Assembly (NCBI GenBank): GCA_905236605.1 | Contig: CAJORD010000121.1 | Coordinates: 1 to 14,578 of the forward strand | DNA length: 14,578 nucleotides | Direction: 5' to 3' | From: an uncultured Synergistales bacterium | GTDB lineage: Bacteria; Synergistota; Synergistia; Synergistales; Aminobacteriaceae | Shown: in pieces, positions 13,195 to 14,578 of the stretch | How positions within the stretch are numbered: position 1 is the first letter of the stretch | Layout of the letters: every line of letters starts with the position of its first letter | The notes under the pieces: generated by a model | What the model was told of the DNA's origin: nothing | The model's database searches: none | The model's input: only the letters and a program-made list of their open reading frames with translations | Translations under genes and position numbers: made by a program

Positions 13195-14578
13195 TTAAGT
13201 CTTAAATAAAAATTTTTTCAGTCTATCAATGATATTATTTTTCTTATATCCATTTTCATTATTTTCAGTTTTTGCTAGCGGCTCATATTGCTCATAAAAT
13301 TCTTCGCTCGTAATTTTTGTATCAAAGCCGCCTATAATTTTTTCGTATTGATGCGTATTTCTTCCAGTATACTCTAGGCTTGCGTCTTCGTATCGTTTGA
13401 AGTTATAAATTGCGTCGTTCATTAAAGCCGGATTAAACACGCCGATCGAATTTAACAAATCGAAGTCTTTAATTTCAAGTCCTGTTACTCGAGTAAAGAG
13501 TCTTGAATCTATTTGTGTGATAATATCTTTCAAATTTTCTTCGCGCTCGTCGGTCAGATACATGAAAATCGGAATGCGTGTACAGAATTTTATTAACTTC
13601 TCTCGAATTTCAGTGCGTTTTTTTCGTAATGCTTTTTCTTCTTCTGATAGTTTTTTCTCGAATTTTGGGGAAGGATTCCCTTGCCTGGCTTTCTTAATTT
13701 TTTCTGACTCGTTAATAATCGTGGGAATTTCTTTGTTTAGAGCGCGTAAGCCTTCAATTTTTTCTAATGCCGCCAGTGCTTCGGGATTATCCAAAATTCT
13801 TGCTAAAGTTGCGTTGTCTACATTCACAAGCAAAGCTGATTGCCAACGTCGTGCAAGCAAAGTCGCTGATGTCCCCGACATTACTATATCCAAAATATCT
13901 TGCGCGTTTATCTCTCTCATAACTGCGCCGTCGTATGCAAGGACAGGAAGGAAATTTATAAATTCAGCAACTTTTTTCTCAGGCGTATCTTCGTCAACAT
14001 TCAGCTGGCACGAATAATCGGCGATCTGTTTCAACGCTCTCTCAATCGCGAAGTCAAATATATAACATTCTCGCTTTATCACAAGTTCGTTATTTGAGTC
14101 GTCCCTCAATGTCCAAGGCGATTGCACTCGAAAAGCTGTTTGAAAATATGTTTCCGGAGTTTTCAAATTTCGTAGCATAAACACCCCTGACCACGCGCTC
14201 ACGGTTACGCCGGTTGTGAGTTTGCCACATGATAATGTAATTGTCTTTGTTTCAAAAGGATTATCAATAGCTTCTAACACTGGCGGCAAAGCATCAAGCC
14301 CGACTCCGGCCTTAGTTCCGGCACATACAATTATTTTGTAATCATGAAAAAATTTATCTTCGTTTAACAAATTGTACATTGCGTAGCATGAAGCTACATC
14401 TGGCAAAAACCAAAGAGTATGCCTCAAAATTTTCAAAAGTCTTGAATCAGAAAACGGCATTGGCGGTCTTCGTTGTCCTAATGTAATTTCTGAATCGTGA
14501 ATCAAATTTAGCCATCTTCTAACATAATCTTCATATAAAAATCTTGAATCTTCAATCTTTGTGCCCTTCGGATTCTTC
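13195..14578 (-). CDS. SF2 helicase of restriction/defence type, C-terminal part, truncated by the window edge
   Basis: The reading frame stays open to base 14578, so at least 460 residues are present and the N-terminus, with Walker A and DEAD/H motifs, lies outside. An apparent start at 14505 is only an internal TTG. The visible part begins in the second RecA-like domain. K-I-I-V-C-A-G-T is followed by motif V (L-T-T-G-V-T-V) and a motif VI-like Y-F-Q-T-A-F-R-V-Q-S-P-W. After it come a charged, probably coiled-coil stretch (K-K-L-S-E-E-E-K-A-L-R-K-K-R) and a C-terminal region with F-M-Y-L-T-D and V-T-G-L-E-I-K-D-F-D-L-L. From memory this layout resembles DEAD/DEAH helicases fused or linked to restriction nucleases, but the nuclease or methylase part is not visible. 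It could equally be a helicase on a mobile element. Confidence 0.65.
   Translation of the reverse strand, partial: KNPKGTKIEDSRFLYEDYVRRWLNLIHDSEITLGQRRPPMPFSDSRLLKILRHTLWFLPDVASCYAMYNLLNEDKFFHDYKIIVCAGTKAGVGLDALPPVLEAIDNPFETKTITLSCGKLTTGVTVSAWSGVFMLRNLKTPETYFQTAFRVQSPWTLRDDSNNELVIKRECYIFDFAIERALKQIADYSCQLNVDEDTPEKKVAEFINFLPVLAYDGAVMREINAQDILDIVMSGTSATLLARRWQSALLVNVDNATLARILDNPEALAALEKIEGLRALNKEIPTIINESEKIKKARQGNPSPKFEKKLSEEEKALRKKRTEIREKLIKFCTRIPIFMYLTDEREENLKDIITQIDSRLFTRVTGLEIKDFDLLNSIGVFNPALMNDAIYNFKRYEDASLEYTGRNTHQYEKIIGGFDTKITSEEFYEQYEPLAKTENNENGYKKNNIIDRLKKFLFKT

Noticed and set aside
13517..14017. 166-codon open frame antisense to the helicase gene
   Set aside because: The serine/phenylalanine-rich translation is typical of a reverse-strand shadow. 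The opposite frame carries helicase motifs.

Overview
This is an AT-rich bacterial chromosomal window, densely coding, with no gene-free stretch longer than about 170 bases. Two TRAP transporters with periplasmic solute-binding proteins point to a Gram-negative-type envelope and an anaerobe that lives on scavenged organic or sugar acids. A pair of cytoplasmic GH31 alpha-glycosidases, a DUF362 iron-sulfur-type protein and encoded tRNA CCA fit a gut- or rumen-type anaerobe such as Synergistota or Negativicutes. The sequence alone does not fix the phylum, so this placement is a guess.

Layout. (1) Bases 1-1609, minus strand: TRAP operon 1, dctP-dctQ-dctM. Only the first codons of dctM are inside the window, and a terminator-like hairpin sits between dctP and dctQ. 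(2) Bases 1610-1775: divergent promoter region with two overlapping perfect palindromes. (3) Bases 1776-3319, plus strand: a DUF362 protein with a cysteine-rich tail, then a low-molecular-weight protein-tyrosine phosphatase. (4) Bases 3320-6245, plus strand: promoter and TRAP operon 2, dctP-dctQ-dctM, again with a hairpin between dctP and dctQ. (5) Bases 6246-11331, plus strand: a terminator-like hairpin, then two tandem paralogous GH31 genes. (6) Bases 11332-11964: another strong hairpin and a small two-helix membrane protein of YcxB-like type. (7) Bases 11984-12101, minus strand: tRNA-Cys(GCA) with a clear promoter. (8) Bases 12177-13091, minus strand: D-Ala-D-Ala ligase (ddl). (9) Bases 13195-14578, minus strand: the C-terminal part of an SF2 helicase of restriction/defence type, running off the window edge.

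How the genes may work together. TRAP operon 2 and the two GH31 genes are codirectional and tightly spaced. Neither GH31 protein has a signal peptide, so both should act in the cytoplasm on something already imported. TRAP binding proteins usually hold a carboxylate through a conserved arginine, which is present here. The simplest reading is uptake and cleavage of an acidic alpha-glycoside, but this is inference. ddl makes the cell-wall D-Ala-D-Ala dipeptide and is unrelated to the sugar genes.

The most unusual structural signal is regulatory. Five separate same-strand gene junctions carry an intrinsic-terminator-like hairpin ending only 26-37 nt before the next start codon. That leaves little or no room for a promoter, which suggests graded read-through or hairpin-defined mRNA ends as a general habit of this genome. 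No transcription factor, CRISPR array, insertion sequence or attachment site was seen.
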